Shown piece by piece: positions 43,286 to 51,003 of a stretch of DNA of 64,000 nucleotides; position 1 is the first letter of the stretch, and the number at the start of each line of letters is the position of its first letter. The DNA comes from Bacillota bacterium (lineage in GTDB: Bacteria > Bacillota > Clostridia > Acetivibrionales > DTU013). Location: assembly GCA_023426125.1 (NCBI GenBank), contig JAFABI010000058.1:1-64000 (forward strand), given 5' to 3'. The notes under the pieces are model-generated. The model made no database searches. It was not told the origin of the DNA and saw nothing but the letters and a program-made list of their open reading frames with translations. The position numbers and the translations under genes are program-made.

Positions 43286-44140
43286 TTAGCCGTCAAAGCC
43301 ATTTTGCTTCAGCCACGACACATTTTTGAGCGTTGCGCCGTCCGGATCCGTCAAGTACCGTTTATCATTGATCTCAAAGGATAAACATCCGCGATACCCG
43401 TGCTGCCGGATCTGTTTCAGGTAATCCGTCATCGGAAAGGTCCCGTCACCCAGCGCCACATGCATGCCGGGACCGTCGGTAAAGTGGACGTGCGCCAGAT
43501 TCTCCCCCAGGTTGGCAAAATAGGAGGCAACGCTCTCACCCATAAAGTTCATTACGCCGATATCCATCATGCTCCCTAAATACGGCGAGCCCACCTCTGC
43601 AATCATTTTTGCCGCCTGTTCGCTGGTATTTATGACGTTGGAAGTGGTGGGCGTAAGCGGTTCAATCATCAACAGAATATTGTGCGCCTGTGCATGCTCA
43701 CCCAGCTCTTTCAGCGCTTCACGGCACAGGTGCCACCGTGCCTCATGCGGGTGATTCTGATAACCGAAGCCCGGAGAGATCAACATTTTTGCCGCGCCCA
43801 GTTTTTCAGCAGTCTCTATGCTCTTTTTCGCCATCCGGATACTGCGGCTGCGGGCTGTTTTTTCATCGATGGATATGCTGACCGGATACGCCCCCTGTGC
43901 AGGCGTATAGCTCACAATCGTAAGCCCCCGCTGACGGCAACCGGCGGCTACGCGTCCGATCAATTCCTCGTCCACATCTTCTATGTAGAAATGAGGTAAT
44001 GTGCCAAACAATTCAATATTTGTAATTCCAAAGCGTTTTGCCGAATCAAGAAAATATTCGATAGGATACCTGACATAATGGCAATTCATTATCGCATATG
44101 AACAGCCAGCTGCCTCAGGACTGTGAAGTACATTTTCCAA
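43286..44140 (-). CDS. Sugar phosphate isomerase/epimerase, FrlC-like TIM barrel
   Basis: 284 residues from a TTG start at 44140 with GGAGG 9 nt upstream. It belongs to the xylose-isomerase-like (AP endonuclease family 2) barrel. Visible metal-site glutamates and histidines occur in NIELFGTLPHFY, LMIEPLTP, SMMDIGVMNF, HVHFTDGPG and LSFEIND. Overall order and motifs (YTPAQGAYP, EPLTPTTSNVI) recall FrlC, the fructoselysine 3-epimerase, and ketose 3-epimerases. It heads the operon with hyuAB. A glycated or keto-sugar-like substrate is possible but not proven. Confidence 0.85.
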   Translation of the reverse strand: MENVLHSPEAAGCSYAIMNCHYVRYPIEYFLDSAKRFGITNIELFGTLPHFYIEDVDEELIGRVAAGCRQRGLTIVSYTPAQGAYPVSISIDEKTARSRSIRMAKKSIETAEKLGAAKMLISPGFGYQNHPHEARWHLCREALKELGEHAQAHNILLMIEPLTPTTSNVINTSEQAAKMIAEVGSPYLGSMMDIGVMNFMGESVASYFANLGENLAHVHFTDGPGMHVALGDGTFPMTDYLKQIRQHGYRGCLSFEINDKRYLTDPDGATLKNVSWLKQNGFDG

Positions 44141-44262
44141 GAGCCTCTCCCTCCTGCTATACCGTTTTTTGAATTTTTTTCGAAAGCTTTATATAAAAGC
44201 CAGATGCAGGTTCTCCAGATTTCCGGTTATCCGGATAGATGCGGTTTTTGTGTGACAGATAA

Positions 44263-44332
44263 ATTGTAGCATGGATAGTTTAAAATGAAAAATACCAAAT
44301 TTTAATTTATATTATCTATGTTTGCACTATTT
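44263..44332 (-). promoter_or_regulatory. Conserved promoter/operator block of the epimerase-hyuAB operon
   Basis: On the minus strand: AAATAGtGCAAAC...GATA...TAAATTAAAAT (44332-44299), 27 nt, then the extended -10 box TGCTACAAT (44271-44263). It aligns without gaps to 35900-35969 (52 of 70 by hand). Confidence 0.65.
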
Positions 44333-44354
44333 ATTGATCATATAATCTCAATTT

Positions 44355-44440
44355 GCAAAAAACCTCTGCCGCTCAGGGCAGAGGTTTTTTGATCCTACTG
44401 GCAGGTATCCGGGCTTTAGCTCCCTGCCTCAGCTTTTTTA
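44355..44440. repeat. Duplicated sigK 3' end plus terminator (copy 1)
   Basis: 86 bp nearly identical to 46057-46140, which spans the last sigK codons and its terminator. This copy has two single-base insertions (in TATCCGGG and TGCCTCAG), so it no longer reads in the sigK frame. The inverted repeat AACCTCTGCC / GGCAGAGGTT with flanking A- and T-runs (44357-44390) can terminate transcription in both directions, and would serve the ATPase gene that ends at 44445. Confidence 0.85.
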
Positions 44441-44444
44441 TTTT

Positions 44445-45842
44445 TTACGCTTCAAACATTTTCTTCAAATCCACAAGCTCCACATTGCCCATTTTCTTGG
44501 CAGTTTTTTCCAACTCCTTAGTAAAACATGATTTTGAAAATAGCATGTAATACTTACTTTTATATTGCCTGAAAAGCTCGCCCTTTTCCATCAGCTCATT
44601 TAAGACGCTGATACCGGCAGGCTCATTTCTCCACTTACATTCTCCACAAATGGCATTTTCATCATCAACAGCCAGGATATCAATCTCCTCTTGCCGCTTT
44701 TTATCCGGGTTATTCCCCCACCACCTGCCTATTCTCCCGAATACAAAGGGTAATGCCAGTTTTGCATTTTCCCTCATAAGATATTGAACACACATCTGTT
44801 CAAAGATTTGTCCCATATAATTCGGAAGCTGTGGAGCAATAGCTTTATCATATACAATGTCTGACAATCCTGTAGCTATACTGCTCATATTACCTGGAAT
44901 AAACCTGTACCAGAAGCGGAACATCTGATCATCCAGCAGGTAAATGCTTTTCCGTCCTTCCTCTTCTGTAAGAGGCTTATCTTTTTTTATAATGCCCAGG
45001 GCCATAAGCGCAGAAATATATTTCGCACATTTATTGCTCTCAAGACCGTTTTTGGTGGCAATCTCATTCAGTTTTGAGGCTCCGTTGGCAATGGCCGCAA
45101 TAATCCCGTTGTAGGTGGCAGGCTCCCTTAGTTCCTGTTTTAACAGATTTACAGGCTCCTCAAATAAATGTCCTGACTCGCTTAAGAATAACTCCTTTAT
45201 ATTCTCCTTCAAGCTCATATTCAGTCTGATTCTGGCCAGGTATTCCGGAACTCCACCTGTAACTCCATAGAGTATGGCTTGCTCCTCAGAACTGAATCCG
45301 TTAAGCATCTGAGCGGATTCATAATAGGTAAAAGGCTTGATTTTGAACTGAGCGCTCCTTCTCCCGTATAAAGGGCTTTTGTATCCCAATACCTGATACT
45401 CCATGAAGCTCATGGATGAACCGCAAAGAATTAAAAAGAGCTTGCTGTCCTTCAACTTCATATCGATATGCGCTTGTATAATAGATGAAATTGATCTGTT
45501 GCTCTGAGCAAGATAGGGATACTCGTCGATAACCAGTACTATTCTTTCTTTGCAGGATATATTATAAATGTATTCAAAGGCCTTTTCCCAATTGGAAAAG
45601 TAAACATTTCCCTGGGACTCCTTTGAAGTCACAGCAAAAACATCTGTGCTGAAATTTTCAATATTAATAATATCATTTGCCTCACGGGCAACAAAATAAA
45701 CTGCCTTTTTGCCTTTGCAGAATTCTTTGATAAGCGTAGTCTTGCCTACTCTTCGTCTGCCGTATATAACTGCAAACTCAAATTGATCGCTTTCATACAT
45801 CATATTTAATTTTTTTAATTCCTGCTGCCTGCCGACAAACAT
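44445..45842 (-). CDS. AAA+ ATPase with C-terminal DUF234 (archaeal-ATPase type)
   Basis: 465 residues. Walker A GRRRVGKTT at about 29-37, Walker B IVLVIDEYPYL near 105, sensor-type LILCGSSMSFME. A winged-helix region follows (GASKLNEIATKNGLESNKCAKYI). The C-terminal DUF234 has EEIDILAVDDENAICGECKW, which fits a PD-(D/E)XK nuclease core. Proteins of this type are common, mobile-looking and of unproven role. AGAGGTG lies before the ATG. It sits exactly between the two copies of the sigK 3' end. It is more A/T-rich than the surrounding operons by eye, which fits acquisition. Confidence 0.9.
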   Translation of the reverse strand: MFVGRQQELKKLNMMYESDQFEFAVIYGRRRVGKTTLIKEFCKGKKAVYFVAREANDIINIENFSTDVFAVTSKESQGNVYFSNWEKAFEYIYNISCKERIVLVIDEYPYLAQSNRSISSIIQAHIDMKLKDSKLFLILCGSSMSFMEYQVLGYKSPLYGRRSAQFKIKPFTYYESAQMLNGFSSEEQAILYGVTGGVPEYLARIRLNMSLKENIKELFLSESGHLFEEPVNLLKQELREPATYNGIIAAIANGASKLNEIATKNGLESNKCAKYISALMALGIIKKDKPLTEEEGRKSIYLLDDQMFRFWYRFIPGNMSSIATGLSDIVYDKAIAPQLPNYMGQIFEQMCVQYLMRENAKLALPFVFGRIGRWWGNNPDKKRQEEIDILAVDDENAICGECKWRNEPAGISVLNELMEKGELFRQYKSKYYMLFSKSCFTKELEKTAKKMGNVELVDLKKMFEA

Positions 45843-46056
45843 CGATAATCACCTCTCATTTTACAAACTCGTAAGTTTGCAACTTATAAGCAGATGATAT
45901 CATAATACTTATGAAAATTCAAGTTTGCTCTTAATATTACCCATTAACTGAATCATGGCATAGGGATGTTACCGGTGTTATGACGTAAATACTGCATTTC
46001 AATAGATTGATATTACAGGAAAAAACACAATGGTTGCAATCCAGCAGAAATCCTTA

Positions 46057-46140
46057 GCAAAAAACCCCTGCCGCTCAGGGCAGAGGTTTTTTGATCCTAC
46101 TGGCAGGTATCGGGCTTTAGCTCCCTGCTCAGCTTTTTTA
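46057..46140. repeat. sigK 3' end plus terminator (copy 2, original)
   Basis: It contains the last 14 sigK codons, the stop at 46097, and the hairpin ACCCCTGCC / GGCAGAGGT with A- and T-runs (46059-46092). Directly repeated at 44355-44440. Confidence 0.85.
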
Positions 46141-46807
46141 TTGCCTTTTTTTCTATCCTTGATACATAAGAACGTGATATCCCCAGCATTCCTGCTATCT
46201 CCCGCTGTGTTTTGCTGGTTCCGTTGAGCAGACCGTATCGGAGCTCCAAAACAGTTTTTTCACGTTTTTTTAATACTGCCTTCATTTTATTATAAAGGCG
46301 TTTAACCTGCATTTTTAGTTCAACCTCTTCAATTACCGATTCGGACTCATTCCCGATTACGTCGATTAATGTGATTTCATTTCCTTCCCTGTCAACCCCG
46401 ATGGGATCATGCAGAGAAACTTCGCTTTGAATTTTCTTGGTAGATCGGATTTGCATAAGTATCTCGTTTTCAATGCAGCGTGCGGCATAAGTGGCAAGCC
46501 TCGTTCCTTTCGACTGGTCAAAGGTAGTGATTGCCTTGATCAGTCCGATGGTCCCGATGGAAATAAGGTCGTCACAGTCATTGCCGAAAGTACTGTATTT
46601 CTTGACAATGTGGGCTACCAGCCTGAGGTTTCTCTCGATGAGTGTATTTCTTGCGTCATCGCTGCCGTTTTTGTACAATTCTATAAATTTCGTTTCTTCT
46701 TCTGCGGATAAGGGTTGAGGGAACGAGTTGGTATTTGAAACATAGCCGAAAAGGAAAAAAATGCTGCTTAAAACTTCATTTACCGCTGTGATAAGGAATG
46801 GCAGCAA
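46097..46807 (-). CDS. sigK: RNA polymerase sporulation sigma factor SigK
   Basis: 236 residues from a TTG at 46807 with AGGGGGTG 7 nt upstream (a GTG three codons earlier lies within that site). The hydrophobic N-terminus (FLLPFLITAVNEVL...) is the pro-sequence region of pro-sigma-K. The diagnostic SFPQPLSAEEE follows, then region 2 (NLRLVAHIVKKY, DDLISIGTIGLIKAI, ATYAARCIENEIL), SLHDPIG.D.EGNEI, and region 4 (TQREIAGMLGISRSYVSRIEKKA). It drives late mother-cell genes in sporulation. The gene is uninterrupted, unlike the skin-split genes of B. subtilis or C. difficile, although its 3' end is duplicated nearby. Confidence 0.95.
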   Translation of the reverse strand: MLPFLITAVNEVLSSIFFLFGYVSNTNSFPQPLSAEEETKFIELYKNGSDDARNTLIERNLRLVAHIVKKYSTFGNDCDDLISIGTIGLIKAITTFDQSKGTRLATYAARCIENEILMQIRSTKKIQSEVSLHDPIGVDREGNEITLIDVIGNESESVIEEVELKMQVKRLYNKMKAVLKKREKTVLELRYGLLNGTSKTQREIAGMLGISRSYVSRIEKKAIKKLSRELKPDTCQ

Positions 46808-46890
46808 AAAAGGCACCCCCTGAAAATCGGATACCTTATCAGTATATGTTCCGTTGATAAAAAAAGTACTGCTTTATAAAAAAATATTTT

Positions 46891-47760
46891 TTAATTTTTT
46901 ACCCTGTAGAATGTCGGCGGAACACCCTCCATTTTTCGAAAGGCTCTGGAAAAGGAATTGATACAGCTAAAGCCAAGTATTTCCGATATTTCGGTAATGG
47001 AAGCATTGGAAAACTGAATCAGCTTTTTTGCTTTTTCCATTCGCATCATCTGGTGGTAATGGACCGGTGAGATGGAGAAAACCTTGTTGAAAAGCCTGAT
47101 CAGATGATATTTGCTTATATTGAACATCCGGGAAAGATCGTCCAGCGAGATCTCCCTGTCGGTATGGCAATTCAGATACTCCTTCACCCGCATAAGCTCA
47201 TCCATGTTGTTGTATGCCAGAGGATTCTCATTCCAGTAATTCTCGCGCAGCAAATAGGTCCAAAGGCGCAGGAAAAGTCCTTTAAGCGATAATTCGTAAT
47301 AGGGCGATTTTGCTTCGAATTCCTTGATGATGTCAAACAGCATTTCTTCAAAAAGCTTGATATTCCGGAGGACGATTTTGTTTGGCAGCTGCATCCCCGG
47401 TTCCTTCGTCATATCCCTGCGGAATTTCTTTTGATCTTTTTGTTCAATCTCCGTCAGCTTTTTAAAGGATACTTTGACGTCCAGGCTATCTTGCCTGTAA
47501 TTCAAATCAAAATGCAAGTGCGGCTGCCTGAAGCGCGAAGCTCCCATTACGGTAATGGAATGCTTTTCCTTCGGCTTGAACAGGAAGACGTCGCCGGGTC
47601 TGCCGTCGTAGCTTTTATCTTCAACGGTGATCAGTACCTCTCCCTCCATGATGTAGAGCAGTTCATAATCAAAAATCACTCTTTCGGCTAAAGTCCACGG
47701 GGCTTCGATGATGCTGTCCATGGCTACGCGAATATAGGGTGAAAGGTAATTTATATCCAT
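46891..47760 (-). CDS. AraC-family regulator with N-terminal cupin
   Basis: 289 residues from the ATG at 47760, with GGAAGG 9 nt upstream. The N-terminal sugar-sensing cupin shows YELLYIMEGEVLITVED, GRPGDVFLFKPKEKHS. The C-terminal 100 residues hold two helix-turn-helices: LDDLSRMFNISKYHLIRLFN and ITEISEILGFSCINSFSRAFR. It is divergent from the GH172 gene and probably regulates it. Confidence 0.92.
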   Translation of the reverse strand: MDINYLSPYIRVAMDSIIEAPWTLAERVIFDYELLYIMEGEVLITVEDKSYDGRPGDVFLFKPKEKHSITVMGASRFRQPHLHFDLNYRQDSLDVKVSFKKLTEIEQKDQKKFRRDMTKEPGMQLPNKIVLRNIKLFEEMLFDIIKEFEAKSPYYELSLKGLFLRLWTYLLRENYWNENPLAYNNMDELMRVKEYLNCHTDREISLDDLSRMFNISKYHLIRLFNKVFSISPVHYHQMMRMEKAKKLIQFSNASITEISEILGFSCINSFSRAFRKMEGVPPTFYRVKN

Positions 47761-47920
47761 GTGGTGATACCTTCCTTTAAAAAGCGGTGATAAAACGATT
47801 ATATAACCTTCTTTTCTTTTGAGCAATATATGTTATATTATTTTAAATTCATGCTAGATACATTGTTGCTTAATGAAGCTAAAATATGAAATATAGGTTA
47901 AAAACAAAGGAGGCGTTAGC

Positions 47921-48997
47921 ATGTCTGAATTCAACGGACTTGGCATGGGGCTTGGAAATCTGTCACGATTGTCAAAAGCAAAAAGCAGGTCCATCAGCGC
48001 GGAAAATTTTACGGGAGAAAAGGGCAAGGCTGCCATGGCGACGGATGGAACCGGTGCGAATTGTGCCATAGAACTGGGGCAAGGGTGGAAGGTATCTCCC
48101 AGCATATCGGTAAAGCCCGGTGAGATCTTCACTCTGGCAGATATCAATGGGCCCGGAGCCATCCAGAGCATCTGGACCACCTGCAGTCTGGACAGGCTGT
48201 TTATCTTAAGGATATACTGGGACGACCAGGAGCATCCGTCTGTGGAATGCCCGCTACCCGACTTTTTTGCACTTCCGTGGTCGGTATTTTCGCAGATCAA
48301 TTCCATTCCCGTTGCAGTGAATCCGAAGGGCGGGATGAACTGCTTCTGGGAAATGCCATTCAGAAAACGCTGCAGGATTACTCTCGAGAATACTCACTCC
48401 GATGACAGCAAAACCTGTTATTACCAGATAAACTATACTTTAACGGATGTGCCCGACGACGCGGCTTATTTCCACGCGCAATTCCGCCGTGTCAATCCCC
48501 TTCCCTGCAAGGAAGTCTATACGATATTGGACGGCGTTAAAGGCCGCGGGCATTATGTAGGCACCTCCATGGGCTGGGGTATAAACAACAACGGCTGGTG
48601 GGGAGAAGGCGAAATCAAGTTCTATATGGACGGAGACAAAGAGTTTCCTACAATATGCGGCACAGGTACGGAAGACTATTTTGGCGGAGCATGGAACTGG
48701 GATGTGGATGGCAAATATACCACTTACAGCACCCCTTACCTTGGAATGCACCAGGTGCTGCAGCCCGACGGAACCTATAAGTCCCAGCACAGGCATTCCA
48801 TGTACCGCTGGCATGTCATGGACCCCATCCGGTTTGACGAGGACCTGAAAGTCACCATTCAGGCTTTGGGCTGGAAAAGCAAGGGACGTTACCTGCCGGG
48901 CCGGCATGATATATGTTCCGTTGCTTACTGGTACCAGGAACTGCCGACACTAAAGTTTCCTGCACTCCCCCCGGCAGATGAACTTGAAATCATATAA
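47921..48997 (+). CDS. DUF2961 / glycoside hydrolase family 172 protein
   Basis: 358 residues, no signal peptide. Family blocks: the N-terminus GLGNLSRLSKAKSRSISAEN, KVSPSISVKPGEIFTLADI, GPGAIQSIWTT, RIYWDDQEHPSVECPLPDFF, GWWGEGEIKFYMDGD, and GTGTEDYFGGAWNW; the Glu residues in the last two are the likely catalytic pair. Characterised GH172 enzymes act on alpha-D-fructofuranosides and alpha-D-arabinofuranosides (difructose dianhydride I). AAAGGAGG precedes the ATG. It stands alone with a divergent AraC regulator, so the natural substrate is open. Confidence 0.9.
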   Translation: MSEFNGLGMGLGNLSRLSKAKSRSISAENFTGEKGKAAMATDGTGANCAIELGQGWKVSPSISVKPGEIFTLADINGPGAIQSIWTTCSLDRLFILRIYWDDQEHPSVECPLPDFFALPWSVFSQINSIPVAVNPKGGMNCFWEMPFRKRCRITLENTHSDDSKTCYYQINYTLTDVPDDAAYFHAQFRRVNPLPCKEVYTILDGVKGRGHYVGTSMGWGINNNGWWGEGEIKFYMDGDKEFPTICGTGTEDYFGGAWNWDVDGKYTTYSTPYLGMHQVLQPDGTYKSQHRHSMYRWHVMDPIRFDEDLKVTIQALGWKSKGRYLPGRHDICSVAYWYQELPTLKFPALPPADELEII

Positions 48998-49004
48998 GGC
49001 GGAA

Positions 49005-50645
49005 TTAATACCCCTTTTTCATGATTTCTTCGGCAATTTCGGCAAAGATGGGGGCAGCTACCCTGCCTCCATACTGCCCGTTCTCTACAAGAACTGCAAT
49101 GGAGTATCTGGGCTCCTTTCGTGGGAAATACCCTGCGAACCATGCATGTACCACATCCTTGTTCCCGGTCTCGGCGCTTCCGGTTTTGCCGGCTGCTCCT
49201 CCGTACAAGTCCAGTCTGGCAGCCGTCCCGGTTCCGAAGTCCGTCACTGCTTCCATCAGCTGTTTTATCGTATCCGCCGTTTCCTTTTTAACAATCCTGC
49301 GTCCTTCCTTGATCTTCAGGTCATTAATTTTATTCCCGTCCCTGTCGATAATTGAATCGATGATATTTACCCTGTTTTTTATGCCGCCATTGGCTATTGT
49401 AGCTGCAATGTCAGCAGCCTGGAGCGGTGTAGCCATCATCACTCCCTGGCCTATCGACAGATTTGCTATATCGCCCTGGCTGTAATAACTATCGGCGGAA
49501 GGCAGGTTTCCTTTTGCCTCTCCGATTCCCTGGCCGTATATGCCCGTATATTGGCCCAGTCCAAACTTTCCAGCCGTCGTTACAAGCTCTTTGTAGCCTG
49601 TCTCCATCCCCATGGTAATGAAGTAGGAATTGCAGGAAACTGCAAAGGCTGCTTCCAGGTCCAACTGGCCATGTCCATTTGCAGACGAGCACTTGAAAAT
49701 GTTGTTTCCAGCTTTGACTGAGCCTGTGCAGAAGAAATCGTTATTAACCGTACCGCCGTTTTCCAGGAATGCCGCAATATCAATAATTTTAAAAACCGAA
49801 CCAAGGTTGTAGGCCGCAATGGCACGGTTAAAAAGCTCGTTTCCGGGGCTGTGGAGGTACTCTTCCACCGAATTCTGGTTGAAATCGGGCTTGCTGGCAA
49901 TGGCGGCAATATCGCCTGTGTTGACCTCCTCCACTACAACGGCGCCTGTCACATTGTTCTTGAGCATGACATCTTCAACGATTCTCTGGATATGATAATC
50001 GAGGGTCAGTTTAACATCCAGCAAGCCTGCATCCGCAGACTCTTTGGTAATTCTATAGCCCAAACCTTCCACAAGGTTTCTGCCTGCATCCGTTATGACT
50101 TCTATTGAGCTTGAATTATTATCCTGCAATGCGTCCTCGAATAATTTCTCCGCGCCGGCCTGTCCTATCTCATCGCTTTTGTTCAGATAGCCTACGATAT
50201 GCCTGGCAATGGAACCGGAATCGTACCTTTTCAGCGAATGGATCACAGACACCCCGTTTATGTCCAGAGCCAGCAGGTTTTCTTTCCTGGCTTCATCGAT
50301 TTCCACCAGCACCGGCCGGGTCTTGTTCCGGATCTCTTTCTTCAATGTATCCAAATCCAACCGCAGGATATCGCATATTGTCTCCAGCAGGTCGTCATTT
50401 CCGGAAAAATAGAGAGGCTGCAGCACAGCTGTATATTTTCGGGTTCTGTTTGTAAAAGAGATACCGTTTCTATCTACAATGTTGCCCCTGGGTTTCTCAA
50501 TGCTGGAGCTGGCGGTTCTCTGGGCGGAAGCTGCCCGTGACAGGCTGTCCGCCTCAAAGAGCTGCAAAAACAGTACTCTTAGCGCCAGTATTAGAAATAG
50601 TACGGTAAATGAGTAAAGAATAATGGTGACTCTTTTTTTTCGCAT
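49005..50645 (-). CDS. Class B penicillin-binding protein (transpeptidase)
   Basis: 546 residues from the ATG at 50645 with GAGG 8 nt upstream; longer readings lack a site. One N-terminal membrane helix (residues 8-28), a PBP-dimer domain (RGNIVDRNGISFTNR...), and a transpeptidase domain with SVFK (Ser near 282), SCN (near 337) and KTGSAET (near 486). It crosslinks peptidoglycan at division or in the spore cortex. It has no PASTA domain, unlike SpoVD. It converges on the GH172 gene with only 7 bp between stops. Confidence 0.93.
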   Translation of the reverse strand: MRKKRVTIILYSFTVLFLILALRVLFLQLFEADSLSRAASAQRTASSSIEKPRGNIVDRNGISFTNRTRKYTAVLQPLYFSGNDDLLETICDILRLDLDTLKKEIRNKTRPVLVEIDEARKENLLALDINGVSVIHSLKRYDSGSIARHIVGYLNKSDEIGQAGAEKLFEDALQDNNSSSIEVITDAGRNLVEGLGYRITKESADAGLLDVKLTLDYHIQRIVEDVMLKNNVTGAVVVEEVNTGDIAAIASKPDFNQNSVEEYLHSPGNELFNRAIAAYNLGSVFKIIDIAAFLENGGTVNNDFFCTGSVKAGNNIFKCSSANGHGQLDLEAAFAVSCNSYFITMGMETGYKELVTTAGKFGLGQYTGIYGQGIGEAKGNLPSADSYYSQGDIANLSIGQGVMMATPLQAADIAATIANGGIKNRVNIIDSIIDRDGNKINDLKIKEGRRIVKKETADTIKQLMEAVTDFGTGTAARLDLYGGAAGKTGSAETGNKDVVHAWFAGYFPRKEPRYSIAVLVENGQYGGRVAAPIFAEIAEEIMKKGY

Positions 50646-51003
50646 AACAAAAACCTCGCTGTTGGCAACTAAACAGGGTATTGACGCTATCAGCCCCATA
50701 CCCTGCTAACACGTAGTATTGCCACCGTCAAGGTTTTACTATACTTTTACAGATAATTTTCTCATAAAGGGCGCATTGCTCGTCGGCATAAATGCGACCG
50801 ATGACAACACAATGCCATGCACCCGAGGATGGTTCTTGTTGTACTGTTCACCAGTCCATGGTTTGGCTTACTGCCACGGGCGGACGGCCAATGACCACCC
50901 TACACCGTATGCTTTGCGGTGAAACAGCCCTTTACATCGGATGCCTTATGCCAATGGACGCCCATACATCAGGCTTTTTCATAACAACGCTCATGCCGCT
51001 TGC
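50646..51003. other. Intergenic region, 358 bp
   Basis: It contains GC-rich interspersed repeat DNA: CGGACGGCCAATGACCACCC followed by TACA (50880-50903), matching motifs at 2840 and 39241, with short GGATGCCTTATGCC and CGGCATAAATGCG pieces around it. No gene or clear terminator is seen. Confidence 0.5.

Larger units (their letters stand above)
44141..44444. other. Intergenic region before the epimerase gene
   Basis: 304 bp. From right to left: a duplicated copy of the sigK 3' end with a bidirectional terminator (44355-44440), the conserved promoter/operator block (44263-44332), then a 117-nt leader with an imperfect ATCCGGATA-type palindrome around 44215-44240. No gene is seen. Confidence 0.7.

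Noticed and set aside
46097..46807. skin-like interruption of sigK
   Set aside because: The reading frame is continuous from the pro-sequence to region 4; only the 3' end is duplicated outside the gene.
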